56,017 bases of DNA, from the NCBI GenBank assembly GCA_007693765.1, contig RECZ01000105.1, positions 1-56,017 of the forward strand. Reading direction: 5' to 3'. The notes below the pieces were generated by a model. It had not been told where the DNA came from. It made no database searches and worked only from the letters and a program-made list of their open reading frames with translations. The position numbers and the translations under genes were made by a program. The stretch comes from Phycisphaerales bacterium. Its GTDB lineage: Bacteria > Planctomycetota > Phycisphaerae > Phycisphaerales > UBA1924. This document shows, piece after piece, positions 8,469 through 16,547 of the stretch. How positions within the stretch are numbered: the first letter of the stretch is position 1; each line of letters opens with the position of its first letter.

Positions 8469-9503
8469 ATGCACAGACGTTTTCTCATCCTCACGCTCGC
8501 CGTCCTCGCGGCGGGTGCGGTGTTGCTCCCCACGCTGTTTACCGCCTCGCCGGCCCACGGCGAGCCCGGCGCTCGCGGCGAGGGGCGGCTCGTGGTGTAC
8601 TGCGGCCGCAGCAAGTCGCTCGTTGAGCCGCTCCTGCAGCGATTCACCGAGGAGACGGGCATCGTTGTCGAGGCCCGCTACGCCGACACCGCCGATCTGG
8701 CCACGCTGCTCATGCAGGAGGGCGCCCGATCACCGGCGGACGTCTTCTTCGCGCAGGACCCCGGCGCTCTCGGCGCCGTGGAGGAAGCGGGCCTGCTGTC
8801 GACCCTCAGCGACACCCACCTGCACCGCGTCGCGTTGCCGCATCGCTCGAAATCCGGCGCGTGGGTGGGCACGTCCGGGCGCGCCCGGGTGCTGGCCTAT
8901 TCGACCGATCGCCTGACCGAGTCGGACCTCCCGCGCACCGTCTTCGAACTCACCGATCCCAAGTGGCGCGGGCGCATCGGGTGGGCGCCCACCAACGCCT
9001 CCTTCCAGCTCTTCGTCACCGCGATGCGCGTCACCTACGGCGACGAGGCGACCAAAAACTGGCTCATCGCCATGCGTCGCAACGGCGCCCGCGACTACTC
9101 CAGCAACCGGCCCATCATCCAGGCCATCGCCGACGGGCGCATCGACATCGGCCTCACGAACCACTACTACCTCGCCGCCTTCAAGAACGACCGCGGCGAA
9201 GACTTCCCCGTCGCCAACCATTACCCGCAGGGCGACCTCGGCGGGTTGCTCACCGTCGCCGGCGTCGGCGTGATCGCGCACAGCGCGAACAAGCCACAGG
9301 CGGAGCGTTTCGTCGCGTTCATGCTCAGCAAGAATGCGCAGTCGTACTTCGCTGAGCGCACCTCCGAGTTCCCGCTGGCTATCGACGCCGACTGCCCCAT
9401 GAACATCGGGCAGTTCGGGCCCGCTGGCGCGATCGATCTCGGGACGCTCGGCGACCTGCGCGGCACGCTGACCATCCTCCGCGATTCCGGCGTGCTGCCC
9501 TGA
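8469..9503 (+). CDS. Ferric iron ABC transporter, periplasmic binding protein (FbpA/FutA class)
   Basis: A 344-residue extracytoplasmic solute-binding protein with a signal peptide (about residues 1-31, ending SPAHG). LVVYCGRSKSLVEPLLQRF is the usual opening of Fe3+-binding proteins. The tandem tyrosines in GLTNHYYLAAFKN correspond to the Fe-ligand Tyr pair of FbpA. It is preceded by a Fur box and overlaps the permease by one base (TGATG), so the two form an operon. Iron as substrate is well supported by the YY motif plus the Fur box. Confidence 0.92.
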   Translation: MHRRFLILTLAVLAAGAVLLPTLFTASPAHGEPGARGEGRLVVYCGRSKSLVEPLLQRFTEETGIVVEARYADTADLATLLMQEGARSPADVFFAQDPGALGAVEEAGLLSTLSDTHLHRVALPHRSKSGAWVGTSGRARVLAYSTDRLTESDLPRTVFELTDPKWRGRIGWAPTNASFQLFVTAMRVTYGDEATKNWLIAMRRNGARDYSSNRPIIQAIADGRIDIGLTNHYYLAAFKNDRGEDFPVANHYPQGDLGGLLTVAGVGVIAHSANKPQAERFVAFMLSKNAQSYFAERTSEFPLAIDADCPMNIGQFGPAGAIDLGTLGDLRGTLTILRDSGVLP

Positions 9504-11083
9504 TGACAGAGGGCGCGGCGCGATTCGTGCGCACGAATCGGTCCCGCGCGATCCCGACGCCGTGGCGCATCGGGCTGGCGGCGATTGTCGGCGGCGTGAT
9601 GTGCGCCGTGCTGGCGCCGCTGGTCTACGTGGTCTTCGCGGTCTTCGGCAACATCGAGGGTTCGCTCGAGACGCTGTTCCGCGCCGACGTGTGGCGGCTG
9701 GTCTGGCGGACGGTGCTGCTGGCGCTGTGCGTCACGGCCTCCGCGCTGGCGCTGGCCACCGGGCTGGCGTGGGTGATCGCGCGTCGGCCCGTGCCCGGCG
9801 GCAGGGCGTGGCTGATCCCGCTCTCGCTGCCGCTCGCGGCGCCCAGTTTCCTCGTCGCCGAGGCGCACCACAGGGCGTTGGGCTTCGACGGTTTCGTCGG
9901 CGCCTGGCTCTCGATCACGCTCATCACCTACCCGCTGGCGCTGCTGCCGCTGGAGGCCACGCTGCGACGGGTGAGCCGTGATGCGGAGCACGCCGCCCGC
10001 TGCTTCGGCTGCACCGGCTGGCAGGCCTTCCGCAAGGCCACGCTCCCGCAGATCATGCCGACGCTGGAGTGGACCGGCCTGCTCATCGCGCTCTACGCCC
10101 TGAGCGACTACGGCGCCCCCGCGATGCTGCGCATCCAGGTGCTGACCACGGCCATCGAGAGCCGGCGCATGTTCGACCCCGCCGGCGTGGCGGTGCTGTC
10201 GCTGCTGCTGTGCGCGATGGCGATGGCCTGCATCGTGGGCATCGGGCGCATCCGCTCCACGCGCTGGTGGATCGCCCCCAGCGCCCACGTCGAGATCCGC
10301 TGCGACGAGTGCACACGCCTGCGCGGCGCCGGCGCTGTCATGGGCACGCTGCTCTGCGCCGGCACCTTCGCGATGGGCGTCGGCGTGCCCGCGAGCATGG
10401 TGCTGCTGTGGTGGATCAAGGCCGGCGAGGCTGCGGACACCTCGATGCTCGGCGCGCTGCGCATCGCCGGCCCCGGCGCGAGCCGCTCGCTCGGCGTCGC
10501 GATCGCCACCACCGCCATCGCCTGCGTGCTGGCCGTTCCTTTCCTGATGCTCGGCCTGCGATCGCCCGACGCCCAACGCGGCTCGCGCACCACGCGGCTG
10601 AGCACGCTCACGCTCGTCGGCTACGCCATGCCCGGCGTGGTGGTGGGCTTCGCGCTGGTGAGCATCGGGCTGCGCACGCCGCTGCTCTACCAGACGCTGC
10701 CGCTGCTCCTGATGGGCTACCTCGTGCGCAGCATGGCGGAGACGCTCGGCCCCGCCTCCGCCGCGGCGCGCAGACTCCCGCACGAGCGGCTGGACGCGGC
10801 CCGCGGCCTCGGCGCCTCGTACGCGACGACGTGGCGACGCATCGGCCTCCCCGCCGTCGCCCCCGGGCTCATCGCCGGCGGGGCGCTGACGTTCCTCACG
10901 GTGGTGAAGGAACTGCCCGTCACGCTCATCCTGCGCCCGACGGGCTTCGACACACTGGCCTTCGAGCTCTTCGACTCGCTCAAGGAAGCGATGCACACCC
11001 GCGCAGCCCCCATGGCCGTGGTGCTGCTGCTGGTGAGCGGGCTGGTGGTGGGCGCGCTGGTGGCGTCTGACAAGGACGACTGA
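9503..11083 (+). CDS. Ferric iron ABC transporter permease (FbpB-like, two fused MetI domains)
   Basis: A 526-residue inner-membrane permease with about a dozen transmembrane segments in two homologous halves. Each half carries an EAA loop for coupling to the ATPase: one near EHAARCFGCTGWQAFRKATLP, the other near LDAARGLGASYATTWRRIGLP. The size and two-domain layout match FbpB/FutB. The cognate ATPase gene (fbpC) does not follow; the next gene is a methyltransferase 228 bp away. The stop codon lies inside the first palindrome of the operator array. Confidence 0.92.
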   Translation: MTEGAARFVRTNRSRAIPTPWRIGLAAIVGGVMCAVLAPLVYVVFAVFGNIEGSLETLFRADVWRLVWRTVLLALCVTASALALATGLAWVIARRPVPGGRAWLIPLSLPLAAPSFLVAEAHHRALGFDGFVGAWLSITLITYPLALLPLEATLRRVSRDAEHAARCFGCTGWQAFRKATLPQIMPTLEWTGLLIALYALSDYGAPAMLRIQVLTTAIESRRMFDPAGVAVLSLLLCAMAMACIVGIGRIRSTRWWIAPSAHVEIRCDECTRLRGAGAVMGTLLCAGTFAMGVGVPASMVLLWWIKAGEAADTSMLGALRIAGPGASRSLGVAIATTAIACVLAVPFLMLGLRSPDAQRGSRTTRLSTLTLVGYAMPGVVVGFALVSIGLRTPLLYQTLPLLLMGYLVRSMAETLGPASAAARRLPHERLDAARGLGASYATTWRRIGLPAVAPGLIAGGALTFLTVVKELPVTLILRPTGFDTLAFELFDSLKEAMHTRAAPMAVVLLLVSGLVVGALVASDKDD

Positions 11084-11096
11084 CGACATCACGTCA
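11081..11096. promoter_or_regulatory. Palindrome TGACG-N6-CGTCA (operator site 1)
   Basis: TGACGACATCACGTCA, a perfect 5-6-5 inverted repeat overlapping the permease stop codon. It differs from the TGACA-N6-TGTCA sites by one symmetric change in each half, as expected for a palindromic protein site. Its centre is 42 bp from site 2. Confidence 0.55.
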
Positions 11097-11122
11097 TGTT
11101 TCGTGTGCGCCGCTGACACACA

Positions 11123-11138
11123 TGACAAATGTATGTCA
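11123..11138. promoter_or_regulatory. Palindrome TGACA-N6-TGTCA (operator site 2)
   Basis: TGACAAATGTATGTCA, identical in both half-sites to the palindrome at 3586-3601. It is immediately followed by a second, unrelated perfect palindrome, GTGCAATTGCAC, at 11139-11150. Confidence 0.62.
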
Positions 11139-11150
11139 GTGCAATTGCAC
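11139..11150. promoter_or_regulatory. Perfect 12-bp palindrome GTGCAATTGCAC
   Basis: It abuts operator site 2 in the intergenic region upstream of the methyltransferase gene. It could be a second factor's site; no family assignment is possible from one copy. Confidence 0.4.
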
Positions 11151-11176
11151 GGCGTCGTTCAAGATCATCTTTCGCA

Positions 11177-11192
11177 TGACAAAGCGCTGTCA
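11177..11192. promoter_or_regulatory. Palindrome TGACA-N6-TGTCA (operator site 3)
   Basis: TGACAAAGCGCTGTCA, the third site of the array, centred 54 bp from site 2. It ends 119 bp before the methyltransferase start at 11312. Centre spacings of 42 and 54 bp are close to 4 and 5 helical turns. Confidence 0.62.
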
Positions 11193-11311
11193 GGTGTGGT
11201 GAGCGATCACATCAACGCACGCTGTACAACGATCCGATTCATGTTGCGGCGCGCTGATCGACCCGGGGGCGTGCCGCGTCGTGTTGAGCGGGTCTACACA
11301 AGGGCGGGATA

Positions 11312-12052
11312 ATGCGATACTCCGAGCAGTTTTTCGAGGGCCAGAGCGCGGGCTCCCGCGAGTCGGCGCAGGTCGTGGCGCCGATCATCCTCGAGTTGGC
11401 GCCCGCGGAGCGCATCGTGGATGTCGGATGCGGCGTGGGGACGTGGCTGAGCGTCTTCGCGTCGAACGGCGTTCAGGATGGGCGCGGCTACGACGGCGAC
11501 TACGTCGAACGCGATCAATTTCAGGCCTCGTGGGATTGGTTCAGGCCGATCGATCTTGTCGAACCTCCGACGCCGGATGAGACGTACGACCTCGCGGTGT
11601 CCCTCGAAGTCGGCGAGCACCTGCCGACGGCGGCCTCATCGCGCTACGTCGAGTTCCTCACGTCGCTGGCGCCCGTGGTCGTCTTCTCCGCCGCGATCCC
11701 GCTCCAGGGCGGCACCAACCACGTGAACGAGCAGTGGCCGAGCTTCTGGGCCTCGCGCTTCGCAGATCACGGATACGTGCCCGTCGACGCGATCCGACCG
11801 CGGATCTGGCACGACGATCGCGTCCGCTTCTGGTACCGCCAGAACATGCTCTTCTACGTGCAGGAATCGGCGCTGAGCCGCTTTCCGCGCCTCGCAGCGG
11901 AGCATGAGAAGACAGACCCGCGGATGCTCGAAGTTGTGCACCCCGAACTCCTCCAGCACCGCAACAGTCAGCCCCTGCAGCCGCCGCTGCGGCTGGCGAC
12001 ACACGCGCTGCGGCTCGGCGCGAGCCGGGTGAAGCGGGTTCTGCGGGTCTGA
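11312..12052 (+). CDS. Class I SAM-dependent methyltransferase
   Basis: A 246-residue Rossmann-fold methyltransferase. The SAM-binding motif I is IVDVGCGVGTWLSVF (about residues 31-45), with an acidic motif II region (GYDGDYV) and the post-motif segment YDLAVSLEVGEHLP. The start ATG follows an AGGGCGGG ribosome site. The substrate is unknown; similar stand-alone methyltransferases often act on small molecules or surface sugars. It lies downstream of the three-palindrome array, which probably controls it. Confidence 0.85.
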   Translation: MRYSEQFFEGQSAGSRESAQVVAPIILELAPAERIVDVGCGVGTWLSVFASNGVQDGRGYDGDYVERDQFQASWDWFRPIDLVEPPTPDETYDLAVSLEVGEHLPTAASSRYVEFLTSLAPVVVFSAAIPLQGGTNHVNEQWPSFWASRFADHGYVPVDAIRPRIWHDDRVRFWYRQNMLFYVQESALSRFPRLAAEHEKTDPRMLEVVHPELLQHRNSQPLQPPLRLATHALRLGASRVKRVLRV

Positions 12053-12122
12053 ACCCTTGGGAACCCGCGGGGGGCTACCGGCCGGGTGAGGCTCCCGGCG
12101 CGGAGCTCGATACGATCCCGTC

Positions 12123-12605
12123 ATGTCCACCCCCACACCCGAGCGCCGTCTCGCCCTGCGGATCGTCACCATGCCGCGGGACACCAACCCCTACGGCACC
12201 ATCTTCGGCGGCGTCATCCTGAGCTACATCGACCAGGCGGGCTTCGTGGAAGCGCGCACCCACGGCGCCCACCGCTGGGTGACCGCGTCCATCGACCGCG
12301 TCGATTTCAAGGCCCCCGTGATGCTGGGCGACATCGTCAGCCTGTACACCCTCACCGAGCGGGCCGGCACCTCCAGCGTCACCGTCCGCGTGCAGGTCGA
12401 GGCCGAGCGCTACCTCACCGGCGACGTCCTCCCCGTCACCGAGGCCACGCTCACGCTCGTGGCGGTGAACGCGGCGTGCAAACCGATCCCGTTCCGCTCC
12501 GCCCCGACCATGACCCCCGCCCTCGGAACTACCCCCGGTGCTGCGGGAACCGCCACCGGATCCACTCCGGGCCCGGGCTCCCCGAGTCCCACCGGCGCCG
12601 CGTAG
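12123..12605 (+). CDS. Acyl-CoA thioesterase, hotdog fold (YciA-like)
   Basis: A 160-residue cytoplasmic thioesterase hydrolysing acyl-CoA. The N-terminal hotdog domain shows the family signature PRDTNPYGTIFGGVILSYID followed by ASIDRVDFKAPVMLGDIV (about residues 18-75). The last 35 residues are a Pro/Gly/Thr-rich tail without predicted fold, not typical of YciA. The exact chain-length preference cannot be read from sequence. Confidence 0.9.
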   Translation: MSTPTPERRLALRIVTMPRDTNPYGTIFGGVILSYIDQAGFVEARTHGAHRWVTASIDRVDFKAPVMLGDIVSLYTLTERAGTSSVTVRVQVEAERYLTGDVLPVTEATLTLVAVNAACKPIPFRSAPTMTPALGTTPGAAGTATGSTPGPGSPSPTGAA

Positions 12606-12650
12606 ACCCTTTGTGAAGAAATCCGGGGGTCTGTGTATGGTGTCGGCCGC

Positions 12651-13001
12651 ATGGAGCACGCATCGTTTGTCAGCACGGCCACGGTGAAGGGCGCTCTGGT
12701 TGCGCGCATCGAGTGCAACAGCGTCGGTCAACGAGAATCGGCGATCCTGCAAGAGGCCCTCGTCGAGGCGGCCGAGAACGGGCACTGGCGCCTCGCCGTC
12801 GACATGACCAACGTGACCATTCTCACGTCCGTCGGCATCGGAATGCTTATCACGCTGCACAAGAAGTGCCACGAGCACAAGGGCAAGTTCGTGATCTTCG
12901 GGATCAGCCCGGAGATCGTCGACCTGCTCAGGCTCACGCGCCTCGACAAGCTCCTGAAGATCGCCAAGGACCGGGACGCGGCGGTGAAGGCCGTCGCGTG
13001 A
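12651..13001 (+). CDS. STAS-domain protein (anti-sigma factor antagonist-like)
   Basis: About 116 residues from ATG 12651 (a GTG at 12633 is also possible). STAS proteins such as SpoIIAA bind anti-sigma factors and are switched by Ser/Thr phosphorylation. The signature is DMTNVTILTSVGIGMLITLHKKC; the Thr-Ser pair sits where the phosphorylated serine lies in SpoIIAA. No partner kinase or sigma factor is adjacent. Its stop overlaps the purN start as GTGA, so the two are coupled. Confidence 0.88.
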   Translation: MEHASFVSTATVKGALVARIECNSVGQRESAILQEALVEAAENGHWRLAVDMTNVTILTSVGIGMLITLHKKCHEHKGKFVIFGISPEIVDLLRLTRLDKLLKIAKDRDAAVKAVA

Positions 13002-13615
13002 GCGCCCCCGGAACCCCCGGCATCGGCGTGCTGCTCTCTGGTTCCGGGCGCACGCTGCTCAACCTGCACGAGCGGATCGAATCGGGCGACCTGCCCGCGC
13101 GGATCGCCTTCGTCGTCGCCTCACGGGAATGCTTGGGGGCGGACCGCGCCCGCTCCCTCGGGTACCCCACCTCGGTCGTGCCGGGCGATGTGGATCCTTC
13201 GACCCTCGGCGCCGTCGCCCGCGATCACGGAGCCTCCATCATCGCGCTCGCCGGATACCTGCGCCTGGCGCCGATCCCGGAGGGGTACGCGGGCCGTGTG
13301 GTGAACATCCACCCGGCGCTGCTGCCGTCGTTCGGGGGGGCCGGCATGTACGGTATGCGCGTGCATACGGCCGTGCTGGAGGCGGGGTGCAAGGTCAGCG
13401 GCTGCACGGCGCACCTCTGCGACGACCGCTACGACACGGGGCCCATCCTCGCACAACGCGCGTGCGCGGTGCTCGAAGGCGACACGCCGGAGTCGTTGGC
13501 GGAACGCGTTTTCGCGCTCGAGCGTGAGGTCTTCCCGGAGGCCATCCGCGCCATGGCGGAGAATCGCGTCGAGGTGTCGCCCGACGGCCGCCGCGCGCGA
13601 ATCATTCCCGCGTGA
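12998..13615 (+). CDS. purN: Phosphoribosylglycinamide formyltransferase
   Basis: PurN (about 205 residues) formylates GAR using 10-formyltetrahydrofolate, step three of purine synthesis. The family motifs LLSGSGRTLLNL (N-terminus), GYLRLAP, NIHPALLPSF with the catalytic Asn and His, and CDDRYDTGPIL with the catalytic Asp are all present. The GTG start overlaps the STAS stop by 4 bp, and its own stop overlaps the next gene by 4 bp. The frame extends upstream through the STAS gene, but the family N-terminus fixes the start here. Confidence 0.95.
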   Translation: MSAPGTPGIGVLLSGSGRTLLNLHERIESGDLPARIAFVVASRECLGADRARSLGYPTSVVPGDVDPSTLGAVARDHGASIIALAGYLRLAPIPEGYAGRVVNIHPALLPSFGGAGMYGMRVHTAVLEAGCKVSGCTAHLCDDRYDTGPILAQRACAVLEGDTPESLAERVFALEREVFPEAIRAMAENRVEVSPDGRRARIIPA

Positions 13616-15081
13616 GAGCCCCTTCTCCAAAGCGACGGCCCGGGTTGAGCGGCGTAGCGCGTGCGCTCGTCGTTGCGGTGTCGCTCTTCATGCTGGGCGC
13701 GGCCGTCGCCGAGGCGAGCGGCGCAGACGCCCGCACGCTGCAGCGGCGCGCCAACGAGGCGTTCCGCACGAAGGAGTACGCCGAGGCCCGCGATGCGCTG
13801 CAGCGGCTCGTCCGGCTGCGTCCGGAAGACGCCCTCGCCCACTACAACCTCGCTTGTGCGCTCGCGCGTCTGGGCGAGACGGAGGCGGCGCTCGATGCGC
13901 TCGAAGACGCGATCGGCGTCGGCTTCATCAACTTTCACCACATGGCCCACGACAAGGACCTCGCGCCGCTGCGTGGGGAGCCGAGGTTCCAGGCGGTGTT
14001 GCTGGGCTGGGGCGAACTGCTCGACATGCGCGGCGAGGCCGATCTGGAGTCCGCGCGCGAAGCGCTCGGCCCGCGGTATCACTACGAGCGCGACGAGATG
14101 TTGCGGCTCAATTTCGCCTCATCGCTGCCGGCCGAGTCGTTCGAGGCCGCCCGCGCCGAGATCGACCGCGTGGCGGCGTACGCGGATGCCCGGCTCTTCC
14201 CGCAACCCGATCCCGACGACCCCCGCGCCGACGCGTGGGTGACCGTGATCCTGCCCACGCCCGAGGACTTCGTTCGCTTCGTTCCCGCCGAGGGGGTGGG
14301 GGGGATCTACGACCGCGATCGACGCATCCTCGTCACCAGCGACATCGGCCCAAGCCTGCGTCACGAGTTCCTGCACGTGCTGCACCACCGTCGCATGATG
14401 CGCCTCGGGCAGACGCACCCGCTGTGGGTGCAGGAGGGTCTGGGCACGCTCGTCGAAGATCTCGAAGAGGGCCCCGACGGGGTGGAGCGGGCGGTCCCGT
14501 CGTGGCGCACCAACATCGCTCGGCGTCTACGCGACGCCGGGCGGCTCACGCCCTGGCGGACGCTCTTCGCGCTCGACGATGAACGGTTCATGCGCACCCG
14601 CGCCAACGCCCAATACGCGCAGGCCCGGGCCGTGTTCATGGACCTCGAGCGTCGAGGCGCCCTCGCCGAGTGGCTGCGCAACTACGAGCAGACGTTCGAC
14701 GAGGACCCGACCGGGGTGCTGGCGTTCGAGCGAACGCTCGGGGCGCCGCTCGCCCAGATCGAACGCGAGCACCGCGACTGGCTGAGCGGCGTCCCCCTCG
14801 TCGCCGATGTGATGCGCCGGGCCCCGGTGTGGCTGGGCGTGGCTTTGAGCGGAGGGGCCGGCGACGGCCTCGTCGTCGAGGACGTCGTCACCCGGCCGCG
14901 CGAGGCCGGCGAGCGGCTCCGGCCGCGCGACGTGATCCTGTCGATCGACGGGCGCCCCGTCCGCACCACCCAAGAGGTGGAGCGTGTGATGGGCGATCTG
15001 GAGCCCGGCGACCGCGTCCTGCTCGACGTCCGACGGGGCACGCGCCGGCTCTCGTTCGAGGCCTTGGTGTTCCGGCGCTGA
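13612..15081 (+). CDS. Exported TPR / HExxH metalloprotease-like / PDZ protein (DUF1570-like)
   Basis: A 489-residue exported protein: signal peptide to about residue 36, TPR-like helices (RANEAFRTKEYAEARDALQRL, about 40-110), a gluzincin-type peptidase domain with SLRHEFLHVLHH (the HExxH zinc motif) and a downstream WVQEGLGTLVED supplying the likely third ligand Glu, and a C-terminal PDZ domain (GDGLVVEDVVTRP...RLRPRDVILSIDG). The peptidase region resembles DUF1570. Start GTG overlaps purN by 4 bp. Proteolytic activity is inferred from the motif. Confidence 0.82.
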   Translation: MRAPSPKRRPGLSGVARALVVAVSLFMLGAAVAEASGADARTLQRRANEAFRTKEYAEARDALQRLVRLRPEDALAHYNLACALARLGETEAALDALEDAIGVGFINFHHMAHDKDLAPLRGEPRFQAVLLGWGELLDMRGEADLESAREALGPRYHYERDEMLRLNFASSLPAESFEAARAEIDRVAAYADARLFPQPDPDDPRADAWVTVILPTPEDFVRFVPAEGVGGIYDRDRRILVTSDIGPSLRHEFLHVLHHRRMMRLGQTHPLWVQEGLGTLVEDLEEGPDGVERAVPSWRTNIARRLRDAGRLTPWRTLFALDDERFMRTRANAQYAQARAVFMDLERRGALAEWLRNYEQTFDEDPTGVLAFERTLGAPLAQIEREHRDWLSGVPLVADVMRRAPVWLGVALSGGAGDGLVVEDVVTRPREAGERLRPRDVILSIDGRPVRTTQEVERVMGDLEPGDRVLLDVRRGTRRLSFEALVFRR

Positions 15082-15104
15082 GACCGCCGCGGCACGCACC
15101 TGCT

Positions 15105-15133
15105 TTGAAGAGGGTGTCGCGCGCTCGTACACT
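15105..15133 (+). promoter_or_regulatory. Sigma-70-like promoter for the DUF502-hpf-ptsN-ptsH operon
   Basis: TTGAAG (15105-15110), 17 bp, TACACT (15128-15133). Each hexamer matches 4 of 6 consensus bases and the spacing is ideal. It lies about 88 bp upstream of the ATG at 15222. The -10 and following bases TACACTGCCCG also occur in the rplU promoter at 53021. Confidence 0.6.
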
Positions 15134-15221
15134 GCCCGCCCGCACAATCGCGGGGCCGCGTTGGCGCGCAAGGCGACCGGCCCACGCATCGCCCCTGTGT
15201 CGTACACCCGACTGAGAACCC

Positions 15222-16211
15222 ATGACCGCACCGGCCAAGAGGGGCTTCGGCTCCGACTTCAAACAGTTTTTCTTCCGCGGCTTGGGCATCCTGCTGCCCT
15301 CCGTGCTGACGATCTGGCTCCTGTGGGCGGTCTTTCAGTTCGTGACGGCGCGTGTGGCGGAGCCGATCAACGGCGGCATCCGGCAGGCGGTGATCTGGGT
15401 GGCGCCGCGCGTCGTGGACGACGGGCGCCTGCCCGAGTGGTTCGTGGTGCGCCACGAGCAGATTGCGCGGATGCAGGAGGACCGCGCCCGCCAGGGGCTG
15501 CGCCCGCTGACGGAGGAACGCATCCGCAAGCAGGTGCGCGAGTCCAACTTCCGCGAATGGTGGGACGCCCACTTCTTCCTGCGGATCATCGGGCTCGTCG
15601 TCGCGATCATCCTGTTCTATCTCGCCGGCCTGCTGCTGGGGAACTTCATCGGGCGGCGTCTCTACGCGCGCTTGGAGCGTTTAATCACCCGACTGCCGCT
15701 CATCAAGCAGGTCTACCCCAGCATGAAGCAGGTGGTCGATTTCCTGCTCGGTGAGCGCCAGATATCGTTCAACCGCGTGGTGCTGGTCGAGTACCCGCGC
15801 AAGGGCATCTGGACGGTCGGGTTCCACACCGGGCAGACCATGCGGGCCATCAACACTCACGCCGGGGGCGACTGCGTGAGCGTGTTTATCCCCTCAAGCC
15901 CCACCCCCTTCACGGGGTACGCGATCAACCTGCCGCGTGGGGAGGTTGTCGATCTGCCCATCAGCGTGGAGGAGGCGTTGCGGTTCGTGGTGACCGGCGG
16001 CGTGCTGGTGCCCGATTCGCAACGCGTCGACGCCCCCCGCGGCGCCGGCCCAGACCCTGCGGCGCGGCCGCGCTTGGCAGAAGAGCGCGGGCAGGGGAAG
16101 ATCCCCGCCCCACCCCCGGAACCTGCCCCTCATACACCCGCGGGAGCCCCCCCGGGCAAGCCCGAGCACGGCCCAGCAGGCCATGACACCGAACCAAAGG
16201 AGCGTCGATGA
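15222..16211 (+). CDS. DUF502-family membrane protein
   Basis: A 329-residue inner-membrane protein of unknown function. The opening FKQFFFRGLGILLPSVLTIWLLWAVF is the typical first membrane helix, and FFLRIIGLVVAIILFYLAGLLLGNFIG the second (about residues 122-150). The signature NRVVLVEYPRKGIWTVGF follows, then the soluble segment VFIPSSPTPFTGYAINLP. The last 60 residues are Pro/Ala-rich and not conserved. Its stop overlaps hpf as ATGA. Confidence 0.9.
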   Translation: MTAPAKRGFGSDFKQFFFRGLGILLPSVLTIWLLWAVFQFVTARVAEPINGGIRQAVIWVAPRVVDDGRLPEWFVVRHEQIARMQEDRARQGLRPLTEERIRKQVRESNFREWWDAHFFLRIIGLVVAIILFYLAGLLLGNFIGRRLYARLERLITRLPLIKQVYPSMKQVVDFLLGERQISFNRVVLVEYPRKGIWTVGFHTGQTMRAINTHAGGDCVSVFIPSSPTPFTGYAINLPRGEVVDLPISVEEALRFVVTGGVLVPDSQRVDAPRGAGPDPAARPRLAEERGQGKIPAPPPEPAPHTPAGAPPGKPEHGPAGHDTEPKERR

Positions 16212-16507
16212 GAATCGAGGTGACCGGAAAACACGTCGAACTCACCGACGCCATCGTCGAGTACGCCCGCGCCAAGTGCGAGAAGCTCACGAGGTTCTAC
16301 GATGGCCTGATGGAGATCGAGTGCGTCCTGGACAAGGCGGCGCACAACGAATTCACCGCGGAGATTGTCTGCGACGTCGTCAAACACGAGAACTTCGTCG
16401 TGAACGCCCGCGGCCCCGACGTGTACGCGTGCATCGATCAGGCCGAGGACCGCATGGCGCGGCGGCTGCGAGACTTCAAGGAAAAACTACGCGACAACCG
16501 GCGCTAA
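16208..16507 (+). CDS. hpf: Ribosome hibernation-promoting factor (short HPF/YfiA type)
   Basis: A 99-residue protein that binds the 30S decoding region and promotes ribosome inactivation in stationary phase. The fold is visible as MRIEVTGKHVELTDAIVEYARAKCEKL followed by VVNARGPDVYACIDQAEDRMARRLRDFKEKL. It has no C-terminal dimerisation domain, so it is the short form. It is followed by a PTS IIA protein and HPr, the order seen at the end of proteobacterial rpoN operons, but no rpoN is present here. Confidence 0.94.
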   Translation: MRIEVTGKHVELTDAIVEYARAKCEKLTRFYDGLMEIECVLDKAAHNEFTAEIVCDVVKHENFVVNARGPDVYACIDQAEDRMARRLRDFKEKLRDNRR

Positions 16508-16547
16508 CCAACGCCTTCCCGCCGACCCGAACCGGAGCACCCCACGC

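Noticed and set aside
11103-11312. A 69-codon frame in the operator region.
   Set aside because: It runs through three palindromes, has no ribosome site or recognisable sequence, and overlaps the methyltransferase start.
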